From Rhizobiales bacterium 65-9 (GTDB taxonomy: Bacteria; Pseudomonadota; Alphaproteobacteria; Rhizobiales; Beijerinckiaceae), in assembly GCA_001899525.1 (NCBI GenBank), contig MKVY01000039.1, positions 39,066 to 75,220 of the forward strand: a stretch of 36,155 nucleotides of DNA. Direction: 5' to 3'. A program made the translations under genes and the position numbers. Below are positions 1 to 7,552 of the stretch, in pieces. A model generated the notes under the pieces. The model saw only the letters and a program-made list of their open reading frames with translations, had not been told where the DNA came from and ran no database searches. Positions within the stretch are counted from its first letter, which is position 1; each line of letters opens with the position of its first letter.

Positions 1-1
1 C

Positions 2-166
2 GAGGCCAGCACCGCCTCGATCCCGATCGCGGCGTCGTTGCCCGACAGCCCGAAGACGCCGGATTTCATCTCGCGCGTCTGGCCGACGAACATGCAGCGC
101 GCGCTGCTCGGCGAAATTCCGCCGGAGGAGATGATGAAGGCCATCGAACAGAATTTCCACGGCTGA
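2..166 (+). CDS. ABC sugar-binding protein, C-terminal fragment
   Basis: Only the last 54 codons are inside the window; the reading frame is open from base 2 and stops with TGA at 164-166. The visible peptide includes a stretch reading RVWPTNMQRALLGEIPPEEM and ends in KAIEQNFHG, the amphipathic C-terminal helix typical of family 1 (MalE/UgpB-like) extracellular solute-binding proteins. Two MalFG-type permeases follow at once, which supports the assignment: it would be the periplasmic receptor for that importer. Signal peptide and ligand site lie upstream of the window, so the substrate cannot be read. A strong hairpin follows the stop. The family call rests mainly on context and the C-terminal look. 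Confidence 0.75.
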   Translation, partial: EASTASIPIAASLPDSPKTPDFISRVWPTNMQRALLGEIPPEEMMKAIEQNFHG

Positions 167-173
167 GCGGAAG

Positions 174-194
174 GCGGCGGGCGCGGCCCGCCGC
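174..194 (+). promoter_or_regulatory. Intercistronic hairpin between binding protein and permease genes
   Basis: A perfect 9-bp inverted repeat, GCGGCGGGC and GCCCGCCGC, flanks a 3-base GCG loop, starting 7 bases after the binding-protein stop and ending 29 bases before the permease start. No U-tract follows. In maltose-type operons such stem-loops protect the upstream binding-protein mRNA and lower distal permease expression; that role is inferred here from position. Confidence 0.5.
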
Positions 195-223
195 TCTTCC
201 TGCATGCGAGTTCTTATTTCCTC

Positions 224-1114
224 ATGACCGTCGCCGTCCGACAGCGTCCCGACTGGACGCCCTACTATTTCCTGCTGCCGGCGATTCTCATCACCGCGGC
301 CGTCGTTCTGTTTCCGGTCGCGCAGACGATATGGCTGAGCCTCTTCAACTATGTGATCTATGATCCGGACGGCTCGCAATTCGTCGGCTTCGGCAATTTC
401 GCGGCAGTTTTTCGCGACGAGGTGTTCTGGATTTCGCTGCGCCATTCGGTGGTGTGGATCGTCGGCGTCGTCGGCTTGCAGTTTCTTCTCGGGCTGATTG
501 CGGCGCTCATCCTGAATGAGAGCTTCTGGTGGCGCGGCCTGGCGCGCGCGCTCGTCGTGATTCCGTGGGCCCTGCCGAGCGTCATCATCGGCCTGATGTG
601 GACCTGGATGTATGATTTCAATGTAGGCGTCATCAACGACGCGCTGCTTCGGCTGGGCGTCATCTCCGCGCCGATCGCCTGGCTCGCGCGGCCCGACACC
701 GCGCTTGGCGCGATCATGCTCGGCCTTGTCTGGCAGGGTTTTCCTTTCTTCGCGGTGACGATTCTCGCCGGCCTCCAGACGGTTCCGGCCGAACTGTATG
801 AAGCGGCTGAGATCGACGGCGCCACGCGCTGGAAGAGGTTCACCAATGTCACGCTGCCGGCGATCGGCGACGTGATCGCGACCGCGCTTCTGCTGCGCAC
901 GATATGGGTGGCGAACTCGCTTGACGTCATTCTGGTGATGACCGGCGGCGGCCCGGGCTATGCGACCTACACGCTGCCGCTTTACGCGTTCCAGCGCGCC
1001 TATAGCGGCATGGAGTTCGGCTACGGCGCCGCGCTCGCGCTGGTGCTGACCGCGCTCCTGCTCGCCGTCGTCTGGCTCTATGTGAAGCGCGCGTCGCGGG
1101 AGCTCGAGCGATGA
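224..1114 (+). CDS. ABC sugar transporter permease, MalF/UgpA type
   Basis: Inner-membrane permease of 296 residues, a normal length for a MalF/UgpA-like subunit without the large periplasmic loop of E. coli MalF. A short cytoplasmic N-terminus leads into a first membrane helix at about residues 15-40, with roughly six helices in all. The EAA loop that docks on the ATPase is clear at about residues 190-214, reading ELYEAAEIDGATRWKRF. It would pair with the next permease and the upstream binding protein to import a sugar, polyol or sugar acid. The next gene starts inside its stop codon (ATGA, 1111-1114), implying translational coupling. No ATPase is encoded nearby. Substrate unknown. Confidence 0.93.
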   Translation: MTVAVRQRPDWTPYYFLLPAILITAAVVLFPVAQTIWLSLFNYVIYDPDGSQFVGFGNFAAVFRDEVFWISLRHSVVWIVGVVGLQFLLGLIAALILNESFWWRGLARALVVIPWALPSVIIGLMWTWMYDFNVGVINDALLRLGVISAPIAWLARPDTALGAIMLGLVWQGFPFFAVTILAGLQTVPAELYEAAEIDGATRWKRFTNVTLPAIGDVIATALLLRTIWVANSLDVILVMTGGGPGYATYTLPLYAFQRAYSGMEFGYGAALALVLTALLLAVVWLYVKRASRELER

Positions 1115-1944
1115 GAGGCCGTTCCGCATCGGCGCGCCTTTTCCAGATCGAGCTTCCGGCGCTGCTCATCGTCCTGTTCGCGCTCGCGCCCTATGTCTGG
1201 ATGATCCTCACCTCGATCAAGCCGCAGGCGGAGCTGGCGGAATGGCCGGTCCGCTACTGGCCGCGCGCGGCGACGCTCGATCACTATCGCGAACTTCTGT
1301 CCCGCACGAGCTTCGCCGGAAACCTGCTGAACAGCCTGATCATCGCCTGCGGCGCCGCCCTGGTGGGCCTCGCCGTGTCGATCCCGGCCGGCTACGCCTT
1401 CTCCCGCTTCCGCTTTCGCGGGCGCCGCCCGCTGATGACGGGCTTCCTCGTCATCAACATGTTTCCCATCGTGCTGCTCATCATCCCGCTGTTCGTGCTG
1501 ATGCGGCGCTTCGGATTGATCGACACTTATCTCGGCGTCGTCATCGGCCATTCCACCTTCTCGATTCCGTTCGCGATCTGGATGCTGACGAGTTACTTCT
1601 CGACCATTCCGAAGGATCTCGACGAAGCCGCGACGATCGACGGCGCTTCTCGTTATGAGGCGATCCGCCATGTGATCCTGCCGCTCGTCGCGCCGGGCGT
1701 CGTGACCGCAGGCATCTACATCTTCATCACCTCCTGGAACGAATATCTGTTCGCGATGATGTTGTCGGGCCAGAATGTGCGCACCGTTACGGTCGCCCTT
1801 CAGCTCTTCATCGGCGAATTCACCATCCAGTGGGGCCTGCTCACCGCGGGCGGCGTGCTGATCGCCATTCCGGTGACGATCCTTTTCCTTTTCGTGCAAC
1901 GACGGCTCGTCGGCGGCCTCACAGCCGGCGCGGTGAAATCATGA
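1111..1944 (+). CDS. ABC sugar transporter permease, MalG/UgpE type
   Basis: Second inner-membrane permease of the first sugar importer, 277 residues, the usual MalG/UgpE length. The N-terminal helix begins after a short polar segment and the TSIKPQAEL-type region after it matches this family. The EAA ATPase-contact loop is at about residues 169-190 (DLDEAATIDGASRYEAI). The C-terminus ends in a hydrophobic helix followed by a basic tail. It is coupled on both sides by 4-base ATGA overlaps, with the preceding permease and with the following epimerase-like gene, so transport and metabolism are translated as one unit. Substrate is inferred only as carbohydrate-like. Confidence 0.93.
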   Translation: MRGRSASARLFQIELPALLIVLFALAPYVWMILTSIKPQAELAEWPVRYWPRAATLDHYRELLSRTSFAGNLLNSLIIACGAALVGLAVSIPAGYAFSRFRFRGRRPLMTGFLVINMFPIVLLIIPLFVLMRRFGLIDTYLGVVIGHSTFSIPFAIWMLTSYFSTIPKDLDEAATIDGASRYEAIRHVILPLVAPGVVTAGIYIFITSWNEYLFAMMLSGQNVRTVTVALQLFIGEFTIQWGLLTAGGVLIAIPVTILFLFVQRRLVGGLTAGAVKS

Positions 1945-2825
1945 CAAATCCGATCGGCGTCATCTCGATGTTTTACGCGCGGCCTTTCACGCGCGACGAT
2001 TTTCCGAGCCTCGCGCGCATGAAGAAAGCCGGCGCCGACTGCATCGAAATGCTCGTTCCGGAGGACGGCGAGCTTGACTTGAAGGAGACGCGCGCCGCCA
2101 TCGAGGGCGCGGGACTGTCCGTCGTGCTCGCCGCCCGCGTCAATCTTGGCCGCGATCTCGCCAGCGCCGACAAAGCGGCGCATGCGGCCGGCGTCGCCTA
2201 TCTCGAAAGCTGCGTGAAAAGCGCCGAGGCGCTCGGCGCCGCGATCGTCGGCGGCCCGCTCTATGGCGCGCCGATGGTGTTCGCCGGGCGCGCGCCGACG
2301 CCCTGCGCGCCGGACGAGCGCAAGCGCCGGATCGATGCGGTCGTCGAGGGGCTCAAACGCGCCGGCAAGGTTGCGCATGGCGCCGGCGTCCGGTTCGGAA
2401 TCGAGCCGCTGAACCGCTTCGAGACGGACATCGCCAACACCGCGCGGCACGCCATTCAGCTTGCGGAGCGCGCGGATTCGCCGGCCGTCGGCGTGATGCT
2501 CGACACGTTTCACATGAACATGGAGGAGTGGGATCTGCCGCAGGCCATCCGGCAGACCGGCCACCGCCTGTTTCACTTCCAGGCGAACGAGAACAATCGC
2601 GGCTTTGTCGGTTCGGGCCATATCGACTGGCCGCCGATCGCGCGCGCGCTGGCGGATGTCGGCTATGACGGGCCGGTGGTGCTGGAGCCGTTCCGCCGCG
2701 ATGACGAGGACGCCGGCGTCACGCTCGCGCAATGGCGCGCGCCGACGAGGGATGAGGATGACAGGCTGGCGGCGTCGATCGCCTATCTGAAAGGCGCGCT
2801 CGCTTTCGCAAGGAGGGCGGCATGA
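1941..2825 (+). CDS. Sugar isomerase/epimerase, D-tagatose 3-epimerase-like TIM barrel
   Basis: A 294-residue cytoplasmic TIM-barrel protein of the xylose-isomerase-like AP-endonuclease 2 superfamily, closest in motif layout to D-tagatose/D-psicose 3-epimerases. ATG 1941 was chosen because it overlaps the permease stop and gives a standard N-terminus. Family metal and substrate positions are recognisable with a constant offset of +3 from Pseudomonas cichorii tagatose 3-epimerase as I recall it: E155 (IEPLNRFE), D188 and H191 (LDTFHMN), R220 (NENNR) and E249 (LEPF). The fourth ligand, normally His, reads as Gln214. It is coupled to the following Gfo/Idh/MocA dehydrogenase, suggesting an oxidation-plus-epimerisation or keto-sugar rearrangement. 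True substrate unknown; a keto-glycoside-processing enzyme is an alternative. Confidence 0.85.
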   Translation: MTNPIGVISMFYARPFTRDDFPSLARMKKAGADCIEMLVPEDGELDLKETRAAIEGAGLSVVLAARVNLGRDLASADKAAHAAGVAYLESCVKSAEALGAAIVGGPLYGAPMVFAGRAPTPCAPDERKRRIDAVVEGLKRAGKVAHGAGVRFGIEPLNRFETDIANTARHAIQLAERADSPAVGVMLDTFHMNMEEWDLPQAIRQTGHRLFHFQANENNRGFVGSGHIDWPPIARALADVGYDGPVVLEPFRRDDEDAGVTLAQWRAPTRDEDDRLAASIAYLKGALAFARRAA

Positions 2826-3820
2826 CCGTTCGCATCGGCTGGATCGGCTGCGGCGTTCACGCAAACGAAATGCTGCTGCCGCAGCTCGTTCGTCATGACG
2901 TCGAGATCGCCGCGCTCTGCGACATCGACGCGGATCGGTTAGGCCGCGCCGGGCGCCGTTACGGCGTCGCGCCGGAGCGCCAGACGCGGGACTGGAAAGA
3001 GGTGCTGGCGCGCGGCGACATCGACGCGATCGGCGTCGCGGCCGGACCATCGGCTCATCTCGAAGTCGGAATCGCGGCCCTCGCGCGGGGCTTGCCCGTC
3101 TTCGCGGAAAAGCCGCCCGCCGCCACGGCGGCGGAAGCGCAGAAACTCGCCGACGCTTCGGCGCGCGCCGGAAAGCCCGTCGTGCTCGGCTTCATGAAGC
3201 GCTACTCGACCGCGAATCGCATTGCGATCAATCTCGTTCATTCCTCGGAGTTCGGCGCGCCGGCGAGCTTTCTCGGCGAATACATGACGGCGCCGACCTA
3301 TTTCGAGAAAGACCCGGATTACACGGGCTTTTATCTGCATCACTGCGTGCATTATTTCGATCTCGTGCCGCATCTGATGGGCGAGGTCGTCGCTCTCGGC
3401 GCCCGTCGCCAAGAGATCGCGCCGGGCAAGCTGCTGCTGCATGTCGATTTCCGCTTCGCGTCGGGCGGGATAGGCACGCTCGTCATGGGCACGCATCAGT
3501 CGCGCGGCACGCCGATGGAGTGGTGGCAGGTGATGGGCGACCATCGCCGCGTCGAGGTGCGCAACCTGCATGAGGTCCGCTATTTCCGCGCGCCGCCCTT
3601 CAAGGTCGACCGCGCCGACGCGACCCTGCGCGACGGCGAGGACACGCTGGTCTGGGAGCCGAACTTCACTGTCGCGGCGAATGAGGACCACAAAGGCTAT
3701 CACGCGCTGATCGGCGATTTCCTCAAGCTCGTGCGCGGCGAAAAGGCGGATGCGCCGTTGGCCGCCGACGGCGCGCGCGCGATGGCGCTGCTGGAGAGGA
3801 TGATCGCCGCGGCGAAGTGA
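2822..3820 (+). CDS. Gfo/Idh/MocA family oxidoreductase
   Basis: A 332-residue NAD(P)-dependent sugar or polyol dehydrogenase. The N-terminal Rossmann domain begins with GWIGCGVHA at about residues 6-14, and the conserved catalytic-region lysine is K97 in AEKPPA. The C-terminal alpha/beta domain contains the His-rich segment LHHCVHYFDL where this family places its catalytic histidine. There is no signal peptide, so it acts in the cytoplasm. The start overlaps the stop of the epimerase-like gene by ATGA, and it is the last gene of the first plus-strand operon, converging on idnD with 21 bases between stops. It probably oxidises or reduces the substrate of the coupled epimerase. Exact substrate unknown. 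Confidence 0.9.
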   Translation: MTVRIGWIGCGVHANEMLLPQLVRHDVEIAALCDIDADRLGRAGRRYGVAPERQTRDWKEVLARGDIDAIGVAAGPSAHLEVGIAALARGLPVFAEKPPAATAAEAQKLADASARAGKPVVLGFMKRYSTANRIAINLVHSSEFGAPASFLGEYMTAPTYFEKDPDYTGFYLHHCVHYFDLVPHLMGEVVALGARRQEIAPGKLLLHVDFRFASGGIGTLVMGTHQSRGTPMEWWQVMGDHRRVEVRNLHEVRYFRAPPFKVDRADATLRDGEDTLVWEPNFTVAANEDHKGYHALIGDFLKLVRGEKADAPLAADGARAMALLERMIAAAK

Positions 3821-3841
3821 ATGCGGAGCCGCCTCGGCCGC

Positions 3842-4888
3842 TCATGCGAAGGTGAGCTGCACTTTCATTGACTGTCGCTTGTCGGCAGCGAGCTCGAACG
3901 CCTCGACCGCGCGATCGAGCGGCAGCGACGCCGTGACGAGCGGCCGCACGTCGATGCGTCGCGTCGCGATCGCGGTGGCCGCGGCGGCGAATTCCTCATG
4001 AAAGCGGAAGGAGCCGCGCAGATTGAGCTCCTTCGCCGTGACGACGTTCAGGGGGACGTCGAGCGAGCCCCCGATCCCGACCTGAACGATCACGCCTTGC
4101 GGTCGCGTCAGCTCGATCGCCTGCGCCAGCGCGCGGGGATGGCCCGAACATTCGAACGCGACGTCGATCTGTCCCTTGTCGCGCGCCTCGGCGGATAGCG
4201 CCGCCGCATCGCGCGCCACATTCACGGCGCGCGTCGCGCCCAGCCTGCTGGCGAAAGCCAGCGGCTCGTCGATGACGTCGGTGACGATGACCTCGCGCGC
4301 TCCCGCATCCCTTGCGGCGAGCAACACAAGCGCGCCGATCGGGCCGCAGCCGGTGACGAGAACGCGCCTTCCGCGAACATCGCCGGCCTGCCGCACCGCA
4401 TGCATCGCGACCGCGAGCGGCTCGCACATCGCAGCTTCGGCAGGCGACGCATCGTCGCCGACCGGAACGCACTGCGCGGCGGGGACGACGATCCGTTCGC
4501 GAAACCCGCCCTGCACATGCGGCGTGCGCATGGCGCTTCCCCAGAACAGCATGTCGAGACAGTGCTGCGCGGCGCCGGCGCGGCAGTAAACGCATTGCCC
4601 GCAGGGGCGGCTTGGATTGAGCGCGACGGCGGCGCCGATGGAAAACCCCGACACGCCTGCGCCGAGCGCTTCGATTCGGCCCGCGACCTCGTGGCCGAGG
4701 ATCATCGGCTCGCGCACGCGGATCGCGCCGAACCCGCCGTCGAGATAATAGTGGAGATCCGATCCGCACACGCCTCCGGCGGCGACGCGCACGAGAACCT
4801 CGCCCGCGCCGGGCTGCGCCAATGGCCGCGTTTCGACCCGCAGATCTTTCGCGGCGTGGATGACGCAGGCGCGGGTCGTGTCGGTCAT
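3842..4888 (-). CDS. idnD: Zinc alcohol dehydrogenase, L-idonate 5-dehydrogenase-like
   Basis: A 348-residue medium-chain zinc dehydrogenase. The catalytic zinc site is seen as C41 (GGVCGSDLHYY) with H65-E66 (LGHEVAG); the structural zinc has C95, C98, C101 and C109. The Rossmann loop GCGPIGAL follows. The GSAMRTPHVQGGF segment, ALNPSRPCG and the C-terminal KELNLRGSFRF match E. coli IdnD as I know it, so the family call is firm. IdnD interconverts L-idonate and 5-keto-D-gluconate. Close relatives oxidise L-gulonate to D-fructuronate, which fits better with uxuA just upstream in the same operon (gap 10 bases). The substrate therefore needs care: idonate or gulonate. Confidence 0.85.
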   Translation of the reverse strand: MTDTTRACVIHAAKDLRVETRPLAQPGAGEVLVRVAAGGVCGSDLHYYLDGGFGAIRVREPMILGHEVAGRIEALGAGVSGFSIGAAVALNPSRPCGQCVYCRAGAAQHCLDMLFWGSAMRTPHVQGGFRERIVVPAAQCVPVGDDASPAEAAMCEPLAVAMHAVRQAGDVRGRRVLVTGCGPIGALVLLAARDAGAREVIVTDVIDEPLAFASRLGATRAVNVARDAAALSAEARDKGQIDVAFECSGHPRALAQAIELTRPQGVIVQVGIGGSLDVPLNVVTAKELNLRGSFRFHEEFAAAATAIATRRIDVRPLVTASLPLDRAVEAFELAADKRQSMKVQLTFA

Positions 4889-4898
4889 CGCGGCTCCT

Positions 4899-6074
4899 TC
4901 ACGCGGCGCGCCGGCGCGACAGCGCCGCGATGACGCCGCGCAGCTCGGCCAGCCCCTTCATGCGTCCGATGAGCGTGTAGCCCGGATGCGTCTTGCGGGC
5001 GGCGTCGGACAGCAGGACATGGCCGTGGTCAGGCCTGAACGGGATCGGCGCCGCGCCTTCGGCGCGCCGGCGACTGTCTTCTTCAAGAAGCGCGTCGATC
5101 ACCGCGATCATGTCCGTGTCGCCGCCGAGATGATCCGCTTCGTAGAACGAGCCGTCCGCCTCGCGCGACGTATTGCGGAGATGCGCGAAATGAACGTGCC
5201 TTGCGAAGCGCCGCGCCATTGCGGGAACGTCGTTCTGTGGGCCGGCGCCAAGCGAGCCGGTGCAGAATGTGATTCCGTTCGCCGGCGAGGGAACGGCGTT
5301 GACGATGAAGGCGAGATCGTCTGCGCTCGACACGATGCGCGGCAGGCCGAGCAGCGGCCGCGGCGGATCGTCGGGATGCACGCACAAGCGCAGGCCGTGC
5401 TCCTCCGCGGTCGGAACGACCTCTTTCAGGAAGCGCGTGTAATTGGCGCGCAATGTGGCGACGTCGACGCCGCGATAGCGCTCCAGCATGCGCCGCAGAC
5501 CGGGAAGGTCATAGCGGTCGAAGGCGCCGGGCAATCCCGCCATGATGGTGGCGAGCAGTTGCGCCTTGTCGCTCTCGCTGGCGCTGTCGTGCCAGGCGCG
5601 CGCCGCGGCCATCACCTCGTCGTTCTGTTCCGCCTCGGCGCCGGGGCGCTGCAGCATCAGGCAGTCGAAAGCCGCGTAGAGCGGCGCGTCGAAGCGCAGC
5701 GCCGAAGCGCCGTTCGGCAGGCGGAAGGAGAGGTTCGTGCGCGTCCAGTCGAGCACGGGCATGAAATTATAACAGATCGTGCGGACGCCGCACGCCGCGA
5801 GGTTGCGCAGCGACGCGCGGTAATTGTCGAAATAGCGGTCGAGCGGTCCTTCATTGATCTTGATCGCTTCATGGATCGGCAGGCTCTCGACGACGCTCCA
5901 GACGAGGCCGGCTTCCGCGATCAGCTTTTGACGCTCTTCGATCGCCGAGACGGGCCAGATTTCTCCGTACGGAATCTCATGCAGGGCGGTCACGACGCCT
6001 GTCGCGCCGGTCTGGCGGATTTCATCCAGCCGGACATTGTCGGCCGGTCCGAACCAGCGCCACGTTTCCTCCAT
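4899..6074 (-). CDS. uxuA: Mannonate dehydratase UxuA
   Basis: A 391-residue protein matching UxuA (E. coli about 394): it begins MEETWRWFGP and carries GATGVVTALHEIP, WSVVESLPIHE, CYNFMPVLDWTRT, VHPDDPPRPLLGLPRI and RPDHGH, all UxuA hallmarks. It dehydrates D-mannonate to 2-keto-3-deoxy-D-gluconate using Mn2+ or Fe2+, in the cytoplasm. ATG 6074 was chosen because the conserved N-terminus begins there; the frame is open much further upstream but that extension is Arg-rich, unconserved and runs into the divergent gene. It is first in a uxuA-idnD operon read away from the sugar-binding protein gene at 6248. No fructuronate reductase (uxuB) is visible. Confidence 0.96.
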   Translation of the reverse strand: MEETWRWFGPADNVRLDEIRQTGATGVVTALHEIPYGEIWPVSAIEERQKLIAEAGLVWSVVESLPIHEAIKINEGPLDRYFDNYRASLRNLAACGVRTICYNFMPVLDWTRTNLSFRLPNGASALRFDAPLYAAFDCLMLQRPGAEAEQNDEVMAAARAWHDSASESDKAQLLATIMAGLPGAFDRYDLPGLRRMLERYRGVDVATLRANYTRFLKEVVPTAEEHGLRLCVHPDDPPRPLLGLPRIVSSADDLAFIVNAVPSPANGITFCTGSLGAGPQNDVPAMARRFARHVHFAHLRNTSREADGSFYEADHLGGDTDMIAVIDALLEEDSRRRAEGAAPIPFRPDHGHVLLSDAARKTHPGYTLIGRMKGLAELRGVIAALSRRRAA

Positions 6075-6149
6075 GGACACCCTCTTGACGCGGCCGTTTG
6101 TTCGCCGCCTGCTTCCGCGCCATGCGCGGCGCGCCCTTTCATCCGCCGC

Positions 6150-6177
6150 TTGAGATATTTGGTCAACCTCGTATGGT
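6150..6177 (+). promoter_or_regulatory. Candidate promoter with operator-like palindrome, uxuA/sugar-binding-protein divergent region
   Basis: On the plus strand TTGAGA (6150-6155), a 16-base spacer and TATGGT (6172-6177) form a plausible sigma-70 promoter about 70 bases before the binding-protein start. The spacer holds TTGGTCAACC (6159-6168), containing the half-site pair GGT-N2-ACC, which resembles the TTGGTNNACCAA core of FadR/UxuR-type GntR operators. On the minus strand the same bases supply TTGACC as a possible -35 for uxuA. One repressor could thus control both directions. No GntR gene lies in the window. Confidence 0.4.
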
Positions 6178-6247
6178 GGAAGTCGAAGCGGAGTTCCGCC
6201 AGAAATAGCCCGGCGTTGATAGCCGGCGAAGAATGGGGAGGAAAACA

Positions 6248-7528
6248 ATGGCCGCTTTCTCGCGCCGTCAGTTCGCCGCAGGCGGAGCCGCCGCCCTCGG
6301 CATGGCTTTTTTGGGTTCGCCGGTTTTCGGGCAGTCCAATACGCGGCTCCGCTGCTTCTGGTGGGGCAATCCCGAGCGTGACAGACGTACACGCGCAGCG
6401 CTTGACGCCTACCAGGCCAAGGCCCCCGGCGTGCAGGTCAGTTCGGAATCCATCGGCTGGGGCGAATACTGGACCAAGCTCGCGACGCAGACGGCAGGCG
6501 GCAATGCGCCCGACCTGATCCAGATGGATTACCGCTACATCTACGAATATGCGCGCCGCAACACGTTGATGGCGCTCGAAAGCGTGATGCCGAAGCCGCT
6601 CGATCTGTCGAACTTCTCGGCGAACGCGCGCGATTGCGGCAAGGTCGACGGCAAGCTTTACGGCGTGTCGATGGGGTCGAACTCCAAGGCGATGATCTAT
6701 GACGTCGCCATGTTCGAGAAGGTCGGCGTGAAGTCGCTCGACATCGGCTGGACCTGGGACGACATGGCGCGCATCGCCGGCGAGATTTCGAAGATTAATC
6801 CCGGCAAATACTGGGGCACCGGCGACAACAGCCGCTGGGAGCAGGGCTTTGAGCACTGGCTCAACCAGCACGGCAAGAACATGTACACCGAGGACGGCAA
6901 GGCGAACTTCTCCCGCGAGGAGGTCGCGGAATGGTTCGAGCTGTGGGACAAGCTGCGCAAGTCGGGCGCATGCGCGCCGGCCGAGGTCGGGGCGATGAAC
7001 ACCGGCGGCATCGACATGTATGAGATCAGCCGCGGCCAGGCGGCGATGAGCTACGCCAACTCCAACCAGGTGGTCGCGTTCCAGGCGATCAGCAAGAGCA
7101 AGCTGGGGCTCAGCGTGTTTCCGAACACGCCGGGCAAGCCGTCGGGCCACTACATCAAGCCGGCGATGCTGATGAGCGTCTCCTCGCGCAGCCGCGCGCA
7201 GGAGGAGGCCGCGAAAATCATCCAGTTCATGATGAACGAGGAGGCCGGCGTGCGTGCGCTTGGCATCGAGCGCGGCGTGCCCGGCTCGGTCGAGGCGCAG
7301 AAGATGATCGCGCCCGATCTCGACGATCTCGGCAGGGCGCAGGTGGATTACGTCGCGGCCGTCACCAAGGTCGCGGTTCCGCTGCCGCCGCCGCCGCCGA
7401 AGGGCGCCGGCGAGATCGAAACCCTGTTGCGGCGTGTCGCCGACAGCGTCGCGTTCGGCAAGCAGGACGTGAAGGCGGGCGCCGCCCAGTTCCATACGGA
7501 GGCGGTGAACGTTCTCGCGCGCGCCTGA
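6248..7528 (+). CDS. ABC sugar-binding protein, Tat-type signal
   Basis: Periplasmic family 1 solute-binding protein of 426 residues. The ATG at 6248 is chosen over the in-frame ATG at 6233 because a strong GGGGAGGA Shine-Dalgarno (6235-6242) sits 5 bases before it. The N-terminus MAAFSRRQFAAGGAAAL is a twin-arginine signal (SRRQF) followed by a hydrophobic stretch ending near SPVFG, so the protein is probably exported folded. Mature features include WWGNPERDRRTRAALDAY and the EEAAKIIQFMMN helix typical of sugar receptors. Two permeases follow at 7553 and 8472. Divergent from uxuA, which suggests a uronate, aldonate or related oligosaccharide as ligand, but that is inference. Confidence 0.92.
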   Translation: MAAFSRRQFAAGGAAALGMAFLGSPVFGQSNTRLRCFWWGNPERDRRTRAALDAYQAKAPGVQVSSESIGWGEYWTKLATQTAGGNAPDLIQMDYRYIYEYARRNTLMALESVMPKPLDLSNFSANARDCGKVDGKLYGVSMGSNSKAMIYDVAMFEKVGVKSLDIGWTWDDMARIAGEISKINPGKYWGTGDNSRWEQGFEHWLNQHGKNMYTEDGKANFSREEVAEWFELWDKLRKSGACAPAEVGAMNTGGIDMYEISRGQAAMSYANSNQVVAFQAISKSKLGLSVFPNTPGKPSGHYIKPAMLMSVSSRSRAQEEAAKIIQFMMNEEAGVRALGIERGVPGSVEAQKMIAPDLDDLGRAQVDYVAAVTKVAVPLPPPPPKGAGEIETLLRRVADSVAFGKQDVKAGAAQFHTEAVNVLARA

Positions 7529-7552
7529 GCAGGCGAATAGCGCGTCCGCCGC

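Noticed and set aside
4860-6518. Plus-strand open frame of about 550 codons opposite uxuA
   Set aside because: uxuA matches its family end to end on the minus strand; the opposite frame is Arg/Ala/His-rich with no recognisable domain, a usual shadow in GC-rich DNA.
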